Positions 51,268 to 62,400 of a stretch of 64,000 nt of DNA are shown here, in pieces. The position numbers were made by a program, and so were the translations under genes. Source of the DNA: Crotophaga sulcirostris. Taxonomy: Eukaryota; Chordata; Aves; Cuculiformes; Crotophagidae. Each line of letters begins with the position of its first letter. Position 1 is the stretch's first letter. The stretch is from contig VYZB01000754.1 of the NCBI GenBank assembly GCA_013397455.1, positions 196,903-260,902 of the forward strand, read 5' to 3'. Under the pieces are notes generated by a model. It was not told the DNA's origin and ran no database searches. It saw only the letters and a program-made list of their open reading frames with translations.

Positions 51268-54200
51268 AGAAGTGAAGAAAGTCAATCCTGCCAAACCTAA
51301 TGCTACTGGAACTAAGTTAGGGACAACCATGGCAAGAAGGCCAGAATGGGGAGTAGTGCAAGGAGTTAGCAACACCATGTGGCACGGAAAGTAACAATCT
51401 GATCTGGTGAGAAGTTTTACTAGTTTTCTCCATTGTGATTTGACACAAAATGACAGATAAAAACAGCTCAAAGAAAAATTGTTCTAAATAAATTTTCCTT
51501 CTTTGTAGATACAGTACCTATCACTTTCTAGGATGTTGTTTAATGTGAGTTGCTCCCAATGTTTATAAACTTTTGAACACTGACATCACAAAAGAATATG
51601 AAAGAACTCCATCAATGGTACTCTATACAAGACCTTGGAGTGTTTTATGTAATGTTCTTGTTAAATTATACAGGGATACTGACTGAGCACGGCAAAATTA
51701 TGTGGAAGTCCAAGTGCGGTTACTTACCATCCTTCCAAGATGGACATTACAAAATAAACTATCAGGAGAAAAATAATTTTTTCATACTAGATTTTTCAGG
51801 GTTCTGGACAGAAACATTCCACTTTATAGTTTAGACAACCATTCTTTTTTTTTTTTTGGCAGAGCTGAAAATGTAGCCCTTGAACCAAATCAATCCTATT
51901 CAGACAAATCTTGTAATAAGGACATCAGACTTTTGGCCAAATAAGGAATTTTGGGATCAGGCCTTCTTGAATTAGAAATCAAGATGAAACAGACTGCAGA
52001 GAAAACATATGTTTCTCATAGGTATTCTGCTAATATTAAACACCCTGCAAGTATATTTTGAAATCTATCTGAAAATCTCCTAAAGCTGTAGCCAGAGGTT
52101 CTCTGCTATTTAAACCACACAGCTTGTAATACACATAGTGCCTCTCTTTTCTTTTCAGAGTGAAATGTATTTGAATTTTCTCTCCCACAACTATGAAAGA
52201 TGCAACCTCACAACACCATCTGCAGTCGTTTTTTTTCCTGATATCAGATCTGAACATACACAAAAACTTTTGTGTTGCACGGTCAAGCACTACACCAGGA
52301 CTTGCATCCACTTTTCACCAGTGTGCCTGTGCTCTGGGGTGCATAAAACCAGTTGTCTTGAAGCCTGGCACTCTCCACAGCCTCGCTGTGAGGTTTTCAT
52401 ATCTACACCATCTCTTCTCTCCGCCTTTGCTCTCCACATCAAGAAACTCACAGGTATTTGCAAGGCTGGAGAGGCATTTAATGTTCACCTATCCCTCTGC
52501 CACAGTGGTCGTCTTTCCCCACATAAAACCCCTGGCATGAGGCACTGACTTGGCAACTCTGTTTGGTGCTGCCAAGTGCCACAGCCCAAGGCTTGAGTGT
52601 GATTGCCCTGGAACTATTAGTGAGTTTATTTGTGGGAAGTGTGATCACTGTGATAAATAGACCAATCACTTCAAAACTTACATGTAATTTCTAATTCTGA
52701 GAGTGTAAAGTCAGCACTTTGCTCAACAAAATGGTGGCACTTTAAATGCTTTTTTGTTTTCAATGTGCAACTCGCTTCTCATCAAAGATCCTCCTCCTCC
52801 CTTCTGCTCTCTAGCTACGGAGTGTACCCAATTATTATTCACTTAATCTAAAGCTCCGCTGTACAAAATCACTTTTAAATTCCACAGCGTAATTAAATTA
52901 ATATACAGATGGAATTGACCTCCTCCACTACTCTTTCTCTTTTCATCATATCTCCAGTAATAACTACCAATTTTCATTTTCTCTGCAATTAGCCTACCAG
53001 ATCTGCACATGTGTGATGAGGGAGCACAAGATCTGAGAAGACGTTCCAGTTGGTGGAAGCCATCTGCCTCCTGCACAGTGCAGAGGTACCACCACATAGC
53101 TCCCCTGGTGAACTACACCAGCTTCCCATTTCTCCCTGCAATTACCCCTGTTTCAAAACTATCTAGACTTTATTGCTATGGCGGTTCAAAGCCTCCAAGT
53201 TCTCAGTCAAAATGTGTTCATAATCAGCTTAAACCCATTAGATCTCATTCCAGCTGCATGCTTTGGCTTAAATATGGTTTTTGTTCACATCTCTCTGATG
53301 GGCCAATATGCACATTCATTCAATCTGCATTTTACTATTCTGAAATATTCCAGACTTCTTTAATATCACTTTATAGAACAATCTCTATTCATATGATATA
53401 TCTCCACTTGCACACAGATGAGGCTGAATTCGCCTTTCTTTCTACTGAATTTTGTAAAGTTTTATATCTGAGGTTTAACCAGGGTTTTGCACAATGTTTC
53501 TAGTATCAGTATTGTTAAAAGCCACTTTTCCCTTTCTTTTTCTTCCTAAAGTGCTATCAGATTGACTATGCATATTCATTATCTCTGAATACACTGCTTC
53601 AGCCAATGGTGAAATTTTTCCATTTCTAATACATAGAATTATGCTTTATTCTCTTCCAAAACATAAGAAGGAAAAGTTGATTTTGAGAAAAAGAACTACA
53701 TAGACTGTCCTTACAGGTCACAGAGTGAGCACTTTGGAGCTTACCAAGTATTAGGATGATGAGAGAAAATTAATACTTGTGCCAAGCAAACCACTGAAAT
53801 ACTAAAGTAACAACTTGAACTGCATTCCTAGGGAAAGTTCAATGGCAATGGATAAAAATGTCATGATAACTTAGCAACTAACTTCAATTAAAAATCTGCT
53901 AATAATATCAATTTGAAAGTTCATAAAAATGTGCCACAAAAATGAAAGCTATAAAGGTCATCTGCTTTACTCAGTGAAGCCTGGTCTTGATCAGCTTCAG
54001 CAGACACTATGAATTTTCTGAATGTTGGCATAAGAAACAGAAAAAAAACCAAGGTGTACTCCCTGAAAATAACATCACAATAAAAGGTCACATTATTGCC
54101 TTTAAGCAGGGAATTCTGGGCATGTACTTCAGTATCACGGAACAAATCCTGGGTGTTTAAGTGGTTTGTTTCTCATCTTTAATTTCATGGATAGGTACCA

Positions 54201-55799
54201 GATTAACCCAAAGTAATTAAATTAAGTGTTTTATTACACTTCAGACACTGGACTAAATGTTTGTGGTTTGTATGAGTTTGCTAAAAGTACACCTCTTTTC
54301 AGGTAAAGTACCAATAATTTTCTTCTTGTTTGCTCTGGAAAGAGTAAGTCACATTGAAAGGTAATGATTTTTACACTATTCATATATAAAAATACACTTT
54401 TTTTTGTGGCTAGGTATCATTTCTTTTCTCACCACAAACTGTACATTCCATTCATCCTCTAGTAATTCATTGGGAAAACACCCCAACCAAAATATTTCCC
54501 AGTGAATTTTAGGAAGTGCATTAGAAGTATAGCGTTGACTATCAACTGTAATCTCTTGCACATGCTCTAAATGTAGTAAGACCCTCTATAATTTAAAGCT
54601 AAATAATTTGAGTTGTGGCTTGGTTTTTATTTTTTTTTCCCCCATATGTAAGCTTTAGACAAAAAGCATGGAACACGATAATTCAACAACTTAAATAGCT
54701 GTCCAGTTTTTCTGCTAGAAGGAATAAAAATCCTGTCATGATAAAAGGAAGCTTTGAAACCCAGACTGCCACTGGCTTCTAGCTTTGGGCATGACAACAA
54801 GAAAACAGCATTAAAGTGGAAAAAAAACTAGATAGAGTTCATTGTCACACCAAGCTACATCATTCCATGCAAGCTTAAAAGTAAAGATGCTATGTATCCA
54901 GTTCTCTAGTCTTTCTTTTAGTAATTTTTAGTTTAAAATAATAGTAAAGAAGTAATTTTACAGTTCTGTTCCTTTGACTTCCCACTTTGCTGTACTACTC
55001 CTTACCATTTCTTATAGGTTATATGCAATATTGCCATAACTATGACTCAGAGGGAGATATACATTTTGCCCTTGAAGTGAGTCTGAGATATTTATTTGTT
55101 GATTGATTTCCAGAATGTACTTATCTAACAAATTCTGAGAGAATGGTTAGGGGTTATAATAAAATAGATACTTGTGATCCCATACATCCCAGTATTGCTT
55201 CTTCAATCATTTGAGTTAGCAGATAAATCTTGCTCTATGCTCTGAAGGTCAACAAACTCAATCTGTGATGATAGGTAGTATAGTGCAGGCTATAAAGCTG
55301 CAGGCTCTGTTCTGGTACACCCTTCTTGACTACTTAAGTTTTACCCAGTTTGAGAACTGGTATTGGTTTCCAGCAAGAACTATCTATAGTTCTGAGTGAA
55401 ACTGGGTAGGGAAGAATATAATATTTGGATCTGTTGCTTCTGTAGCTGCAGAAGGATGCATGAGCATGTGAGGTATCCTCTGCCTTAGTCAGTCCTACAA
55501 ACACAGGGAAGGGAAGCTGGGGCTCATGGGGGGACAGCATTCTGGAAAGATATTCCATGATGATGTAGGGCAATGAGCAGGGGTGAAGAAACAAGAGACA
55601 CTGAGACATGAGAAAATAGATATAATTGACTGCAGATGAGCTAGTGGAAAACGTATAGTTATTCAACACATTCCAGGCCTTTCTTCAGCATGGAACATTA
55701 ATGTTTAGAATTTTATTTTTAATAGGAAAACTTATCTCAGCTCATACTAACTCAACAACTGATGCAAATCAGAAGTAAGGGCAACAGTCCAGGCTTGAT
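51268..55799. other. Unique non-coding DNA with GC-richer islands
   Basis: No gene is supported. A less AT-rich stretch at about 52190-52620 and another at 53000-53160 carry overlapping frames up to 164 codons (52138-52548, 53009-53503), none with a recognisable family or consistent splice signals. The stretch 52690-52900 is noted separately as possible conserved DNA. Confidence 0.55.
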
Positions 55800-56060
55800 G
55801 CATTCTCCATCTGGTTCAGTTGCATCTGGCCACTGCCTTATAAAGGCTATCTGAGATTCAGGGGGCTTAAATATTCATGATTTTGAAAACAGCTGGATGC
55901 GTTAAGATTTGAGAGTAGACTTTACCTTGAGCTCCATTTGTTTTCATTAGTCTGCATTAGAAGTTCTGCTGCGGATTTATGGATTTTGATAGCTTCCCCT
56001 CCCATGGTGTGATAAATGAGCCTCACAGCTTATAACTTAGCTGTTGAGTCCAGGTGGCAG
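55800..56060. promoter_or_regulatory. Possible conserved non-coding element
   Basis: This stretch has the balanced composition and motif density seen in vertebrate conserved non-coding elements: few homopolymers, a TAAATATTCATGATTTTG core near 55868, a CATTAG repeat around 55947-55962 and a CAGGTGG E-box at about 56052. No factor can be named with confidence. The assignment rests on texture only. Confidence 0.22.
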
Positions 56061-58175
56061 AATATCCACTGGAAGGATAAAAAAGAAAACAAAAAGGGCA
56101 GGGAATCAACAGGTCATGGAAAAAAAAGGAAGGAGAGGGGAAAAAAAATGAGTAACTGAGTAGAGACATCGCTAGAACATGGTCCCCTTGTTTCATTCAG
56201 AATCTGAAATTGTTCTTCTATGGTGGAGGGTGCCTGTAGGAAACACACTCCCATATGAATTTCTCCACATTCCCTATAGTTTTTGGAGGTTCAAAGTGCA
56301 TCTCGACAACACTGTACACATGAAAAGGATTCATATCACTATTTTTAGGACGTAATTAGGAACATATGCTTACTTACAAACTAGAGACATAAAATGTATT
56401 CATCACAAAATTTACACAGTAAAAAAAAAATAAATTGGATTGGTAGAGAAAATTTTGTCTATAATCAAGACAGCACTGACATCCATGGGATTAATAATTC
56501 ATACATTTTATCTCATTCAGCGCATTTCAGAAAGTCCATTATACTATATTTTCTGTATAGTCAGTAAATTTCGTAGCTCTTAAAACCCGTGAAATGAAAA
56601 ATAGGCTTGAAAAGCCGTAATACTATCAATACATTAATATTTATGTAGCTCTTTTCATGACAAACATTCCAAAGTGCTCTCCAGTAAAAGAAAATGAAAT
56701 AAAGCATGAACAGAATGCAGATGACTGTAAGTCGAAAGGTCACTGAAAAAGACAAATCAAATGAATCTGTTTGGCCAAGAGACTGACCAAGTTCACGTAG
56801 TTAACTCTTGGAAATCCTGTGGTCTTTTCTACAACTCTGGCTAACCAAGTTTTAGGAATAATAAATCAGAAAAGAATCAAACCAATCACAACAAATGAGG
56901 AGAACAAGTTGGTACCATTTCAGTATAGACAGGTAAGAAGAAGTTTTTCCATGTAAGTACTGATTGTACAGAATACTTCTTTCCGCTGGCAATTTATAAC
57001 TGATATTGGTTATAAAAATGTAATTATTGAAACTGAAAAAAAATAATTAGTGTAAGTATTATTTTTTCATGAACAGGAGCAGCAAACCATTATTATAAAT
57101 TATATTAATTCCTCTACTGTCATTCGTGAGTGAAAAAATAAGTGTAGAGGACAAAAGCTGTCTCATGCATAACTACTGCTTCTCTAACTGTATGTTGTCT
57201 TCAACTAATTTCCATTCTTCAGTTTTTAAAAAACTATTACATTCAGGATAAAAAAATTATTATACAATTTTATATAATATTAAATATTTAAAAATCATTA
57301 TATCGTTGCAAAAATATTTCTCACATTTGATTACTTTCTTCACTGCCTGATAAGTCTTATAAGTAAAGAGAATAAACAAACTTGGGACCACAAGTGAATA
57401 TAAGAAAACTGAGCATGTTTCACTAGCTGAAATTAGAGGAATTATCTGGTTTTCTTAGCTTTACAACACTGCACAATAAAGAGTTAACTGTGATGCTGAA
57501 CATTCTCTTTATATAAAAACTTCCACAGTAGATTGTAGGGTTTCTGTGGCTACTGGAAGGTTGTAGATGGCTTTTAGAAGCTACTTGCAGCGGAGGTTCT
57601 TCTATGAAACGATTAGATGTGTTATTTGTATTCTTTAGAGACCAAAGAAAGCTCTCTTTTCCAGTGGAATTAGTAGAATAGCAAGAGAGAGAAGATCAAT
57701 TTAATGTATATAGCTTTGAGTGCTTGTGTTTTGAAAAAAAAAAGAAAAAGAAAACATATAGGGTTGTTTTCTTGTATTCAGTTAGAAACAGGCACCATGT
57801 TTTCTGCTTTTAATTGGAATACAAACATCACATTTTTCTACAGTTATCAGTTCTTTGTATTCAGTTCTCTTAGTAATATAACTTCATTTTGTTTGAGCTG
57901 TTAGTAGATTTATTCAGTAAGTTCACAAAATCCCACTGAAATTCACAAGGGAACAGGAGTCATTCACTTTAATTGAGAATATTTTAATGGTTCTTTAGCT
58001 ACACATGAGCTCACACTAGTTTTCAAGTCTGCATGCTGTGCCAATATTGACTTTATAGCTATCACAAGACAGTCAGAACTAAATGTAATCTCATTTGAAC
58101 TACAGTCTCGTCTTTGACAGCCATAGTTATCTTTTTCCAGCCACCTGTGCCAATGTCTCTTTCCATCCTGCAGAG
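56061..58175. other. Unique AT-rich non-coding DNA
   Basis: Apart from the purine tract at 56118-56148 and very AT-rich sequence around 57240-57310, nothing is recognised. Confidence 0.6.
56118..56148 (+). repeat. Pure homopurine, near-mirror tract
   Basis: Thirty-one consecutive purines with A8 blocks on both sides of a G-rich centre, giving approximate mirror symmetry. Mirror-symmetric homopurine tracts are the known substrate for intramolecular triplex (H-DNA). Confidence 0.65.
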
Positions 58176-58369
58176 TTTGTTAAAGCACACAGAAAGATAT
58201 CCAGACTATAGGGTTCATCCTCAAAGAAATTTAGAAACACATATTTTAACAAAAATAACAAGCATTTTCACTCAGTTTTATCTTATTTACAAATAAGATC
58301 CACAGATGATAGGGAATCTAAAGGACTATTTTGTATACTAGAATTTTAATATAGGTCCCAGCAGTGCTA
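58176..58369 (+). repeat. Duplicated segment, copy A
   Basis: This 194-base segment is nearly identical to 59225-59419, in the same orientation. By eye there are about a dozen substitutions and two small indels. Both copies start TTTGTTAAAGCACACAG and end AATATAGGTCCCAG-Y-AGTGCTA. Copy A is flanked by sequence that is not CR1, so it is the likelier source. No target-site duplication or clear terminal inverted repeat marks it as a transposon. Confidence 0.92.
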
Positions 58370-59090
58370 TAGAGTGTATGCTGAATATTTGCTGTACTAT
58401 ACATTGTTTACTGAAATAACCCTCAGATCTGATGGGATTCAAGAGACCAAATGCTTTAGTTAAACAAGGTGACTCACACAGGAAACAACTATAGACAGAA
58501 CGTGCTTCTTTCCATAAACACAAAAAGTAATCTCTTTTAGAGGTCAGAAAGAACAAAAAATTGTCTGTACATATGTAATAACAAGCTCAGGTAATATTTT
58601 CAAAATAAATATTGCATTCTATGCTTTCTCTGGGGTTCAAGATCCATGTTTGTGGAGTCTGGATTTTATAACCTGTTTAGGAAACAATGTGAAATCTAAG
58701 AGTAAAAAAAATAGAAATACTAATGAAAAATACTGTATCTCCTCAGATCAGGATCCAGGTGAACAGCAGTTATGCCACACATTCTACAACAGCAACTACA
58801 TAGGGGAACAGGTCCCAGTAGGAATACAGTTTCTGGGAGCAAGAGGAGAGCATGGAGAAAAATGAGGAAACGGTGTCCTTTTGACACCTAGAAAGCTCTG
58901 TATCCCCACTTGGCACCCATGCGTTTTATTCAAATGTTATGAGTGCATGATGGCTTCTAATGCAAGATCAGACTTTTTTTTTTTTTTAAAAAAAAAGAAC
59001 TTCAGAATGACAAATATGTAAATTGTGTCCACTAAAGTTAAGAGAAAGACAAAACAAAAATTGAACCTTATTGTCACAAGACTTTTGGAT
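58370..59090. other. Unique non-coding DNA between the duplicate copies
   Basis: AT-rich sequence without a gene. It includes a T14A9 palindromic homopolymer junction at 58974-58996, which on the minus strand also reads T9A14. The 71-codon frame at 58650-58865 has no recognised domain. Confidence 0.6.
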
Positions 59091-59224
59091 CATAGTATCA
59101 CAGAATCATAGAATGCCAGGTTGGAAAGGACCTCCAGAAATATCTGGTCCAACCTTTTTAGGTGGTCTATAATTTAAATAATATGGCTTAACACTGCGTC
59201 AAGCTGAGCCTTAAAAGAGTACAT
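59091..59224 (-). mobile_element. CR1 LINE 3' end, minus strand (part 1 of a split copy)
   Basis: The plus strand starts with three 8-bp tail units (CATAGTAT, CACAGAAT, CATAGAAT, 59091-59114), the reverse complement of the CR1 tail. Then come 'aggttggaaaggacctcc', 'ctggtccaacctttt', and 'tgcgtcaagctgagccttaa', which is the order of an avian CR1 3' UTR and terminal ORF2 read antisense. Similarity breaks at about 59220-59228 where the duplicated segment begins. It is strongly diverged, with no open frame. Confidence 0.88.
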
Positions 59225-59419
59225 TTTGTTAAAGCACACAGAAAGATATCCAGACTATAGGGTTCATCCCCAAAGAAATTTAGAAACACCAATTTTAAAA
59301 AAATGACAAGTATTTTCACTCAGTTTTATCTTGATTTTACAAATAAGATTCACAAATGATGTGGAATCTAAAGGACTATTTTGTATACTAGAATTTTAAT
59401 ATAGGTCCCAGTAGTGCTA
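59225..59419 (+). repeat. Duplicated segment, copy B, inserted in CR1
   Basis: A 195-base near-copy of 58176-58369 in the same orientation. It lies between two pieces of one CR1 copy that would otherwise be contiguous, so it entered after the CR1 inserted. The left junction shares a short TTTGTT-like microhomology with the expected CR1 text; I see no target-site duplication. A local templated insertion during break repair fits better than transposition, but a non-autonomous element of unknown family remains possible. Confidence 0.9.
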
Positions 59420-59460
59420 CTGGAATCTACCATTCTCTGGGGAGATTTGCCATGGTTTAG
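59420..59460 (-). mobile_element. CR1 LINE, minus strand (part 2 of the split copy)
   Basis: 'tggaatctaccattctctgg' followed by 'ggagatttgccatggttta' matches the CR1 segment that normally follows directly after the last bases of the piece at 59091-59224 (a stretch ending in 'ccctggggagattattccaa' in familiar avian CR1 copies). Similarity fades after about 59460, so the original copy was 5'-truncated here or is too decayed to follow. Confidence 0.75.
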
Positions 59461-62400
59461 ACTCCTCAAGTCTTGTTTTTGTATGAAATGCATTTACACA
59501 TGCGAAGACTGCTGCATCTTTAAAAAAAATGTTGCTTAGGGGCTCCAATTTTAAAAGTGCCTCAGTTTTTTAAAGGTAATACCTCTAGAAATGGGAAAAA
59601 AGGTATACGCAGCTTATGACTCCCAGAGTGGACTGAGTCATTAAAGTGACCCCTATTAACTCTCTCTAGGATCCACAGAATAAGGCACCTCAGACAGGTT
59701 TCCTTACATGCTGAATGGGAAAATGAAACAGCTTAGCTAGTATGAAAAACAAACATAAAGTTATGTCTATAATCCCACCAATTTTCCAAGTGCCAGGTAC
59801 CTGCCAAATTGTTGCAAGTAACTCCTCCCCCTGTTCAAGATCCAGTATTACTGCTATACTTCACTCAGATGGGAGAATTTATATCTTTTGAATAATAAAT
59901 GCTAGAGAAAACATGGTTCTTACCTTCCAGGGAGTAATGTTGGAGTCAGAGCCTGTGTTATGGGAATAGTCTTAACCTGAGCCTGACGGAGTTCGAATTC
60001 GCACCCCTTTGAAAGAATCCCTTATCCAACACTTCTAGATCAGATTGGAAGCAGAGTAGAGAAAGCCTCCTCCAGGTTTATGCAAGTTTTGTAATAAGGA
60101 ATGAAACGTTAATTCAACCAGAATGAAGTACAAGAAGAAATGGATGTGCAACCAGAGTTTACGGCATCTCTAGAAAAAAAGGAGTATGACTTAACCAATG
60201 TCTGCTTGTTAGGTAGTTTGCAGAGTTATTTGCTCAGTGGTTGTCTAATCTGAAATGCAAAAAATAGTCCTGGATCAGAAACAGCAATGCAAAGAAAATT
60301 TTACCTCAAATCCCAAAACAAGAATTACAATATATGGATAGTCCTTTATTTACCCAACTAGCTTGCAATTTCTCTTCTGTAGTAACGTTATTAGAAGCGT
60401 TATTACAGAAGTCTGAGAGGAAGTAACATGGCAGGGTCTGAGGAGATCTACTTAGCATGTGCTTTAATGCAAAATCCATGCTCTGAACCTGAATTAGGCT
60501 AAATGAGAATGTGAATTCAAGGGATGGGATTTCCCACTTGGAAAACACCAGCACATATCATTCACCTAGCAAGCATTTCTTCAGAGTAACTAAGCTCCTC
60601 TGCTGTGCCATCTTCCCGCAGGGACATTGATCTGTCAGTCACTCTAGGCTACATGTGTTATTTTAGATTTCAGTGAGCATGCCTTGTTTTTCAAGAGCAG
60701 ACTCAAACACATCCTGCAGTCCAAAATGGGTTACCTCCCAAATCATTTAGCCACATTCTCTAGCAGTGTGATCATCTTGAAAGTGCATGCGTTAATGGTT
60801 AGTGGTTAAAAATGAAAATTCCTCACTTCATGGTGAGGAATGAGTTCAGGCATATTCAAACTGTATGCAAGTATTTAAATTTTATGCATATAGAAGGAGG
60901 GTTCATTCATCCCTCTTACTCCTCAGCTTATCAAGGCAGAGCTATCTGACAGTTAAGAGTTGCAGGCTCCAGCTTTTCATGAAAGTTTTGTCCCATCTGC
61001 TGTGGAAGCAGATTCATTCAGTAGGAAACCGACGTGCTCCAAACCTGATTAGCAGAAATTAAAGAAAAATAAGCAAGATAATATTCCTTTTGGTAAATGA
61101 CGCTTCTAGGAAATGTTGAAAAAAGTCTGTTTAATTTACCAAGATACAAACTGGGAAGCCCCCTCCAGCTTTGGAAATACTTGCATAGTTTTACAGCATC
61201 ATCTGGAATGTATCTTTTACTCATTAAAATTCTGAATATATTGAGAACATGAACAGCTTTTAATATTGTATATATCAACTCCATGTGGGAAATAAAAAAG
61301 AAAAAGAGATATAACCTGTATAATGCACATAAAATTATCCAGAATATCCACCAAGTGTTCCAAATGGAGTGGCATGAATTGTAGAATTATTATTAAAAGT
61401 TTGTGTAGAATAACATAAACTTTAGGATTTGGAAGCTCCGTGTTTACTAATTAGTAAGTTACACTTTAATGATTGTTCCACCAGCATTGGACCATACTCA
61501 TGAGATACTGATCTACTTAATTTGACTCCTAGCATGAAGCCTGAGCACGCTTGCAAGCATTATATGTGAGCAGAACCTGAGTTGTTTACTCCTAATTCCA
61601 TGTCCGTATCCTACATTTCTCATTTGAAATTCTGAATGCATAAGGAAAGGATAGCATCTACTACTCCAGTAGTATGAATGTTTGAATGTTAGGGGAAGTA
61701 ATTTGGTGCAAAAGGTACATGTTAAGGTGTTACATGAGCAGCTTTCACAGACAGATTTCCAGGAGGTCAGACTATCTGATTTGATCATTTCCAGCTTTTA
61801 ACTCTGTAAAACTGACATAAACTCTTAAAGTTGAATGAATGGGTCTTTACAGTTCCTCAGCTTGTGTCTCTCTGCTCTGAAGTCAGTTTCCAAACTCCAT
61901 TACATTCAGCTGACACTGGAATAGGACCTTAAAATTTAATTTTAATAGTTAAATCAATTCCTTCAAAGTGAACTCCTACTTTTATATTTGCTAAAAATTA
62001 TAAAGTTCTCTGTAAAGAAATAGAAATGTGCTCCTTTTATGATTAGGCAGATTCATAAAGATCCTCATGAAAGAAGGATCTTTTTTTAATGGGAAAAAGC
62101 AGAGAAGTCTACTCAGCAATGTATATATTTTAGATAAATCCATTTAAATTCATTTTAGACTAAATATTTTGTGCTGTCCTTGAGCTAACTTTTCTAGAAA
62201 CGAAAGGCAATGCTATAATCTAGTCTTCTTTGGCTTTGAAGGCATAAGTTTCTACTCTGTTTGCTCATAGACTTAAACTGAAACAAAGAATAGAAATGAA
62301 AACACAAGACTGTAAAAATAACACATAGTTTTCTATATGGCACATTTCTTACACTTTGTTAATCTTAATTTTTTCTTCAAAACAAAATATCTTCTTCTTG

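Noticed and set aside
50905..51471. 188-codon minus-strand open frame, longest in the window
   Set aside because: Its hydrophobic middle is the translation of the AT-rich simple repeat at 51171-51267 and its ends come from strand-asymmetric sequence. No domain or splice context.
52138..52548. Two overlapping plus-strand frames of 136 and 115 codons
   Set aside because: Both are open because the stretch is less AT-rich; neither gives a recognisable protein, and two frames open together argues against selection on either.
53009..53503. 164-codon plus-strand frame
   Set aside because: Rich in Ser, Cys, His and Tyr with no motif; looks like random translation.
59991..60000. GTTCGAATTC resembling a tRNA B box
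   Set aside because: No A box, anticodon arm or acceptor stem can be folded around it on either strand.
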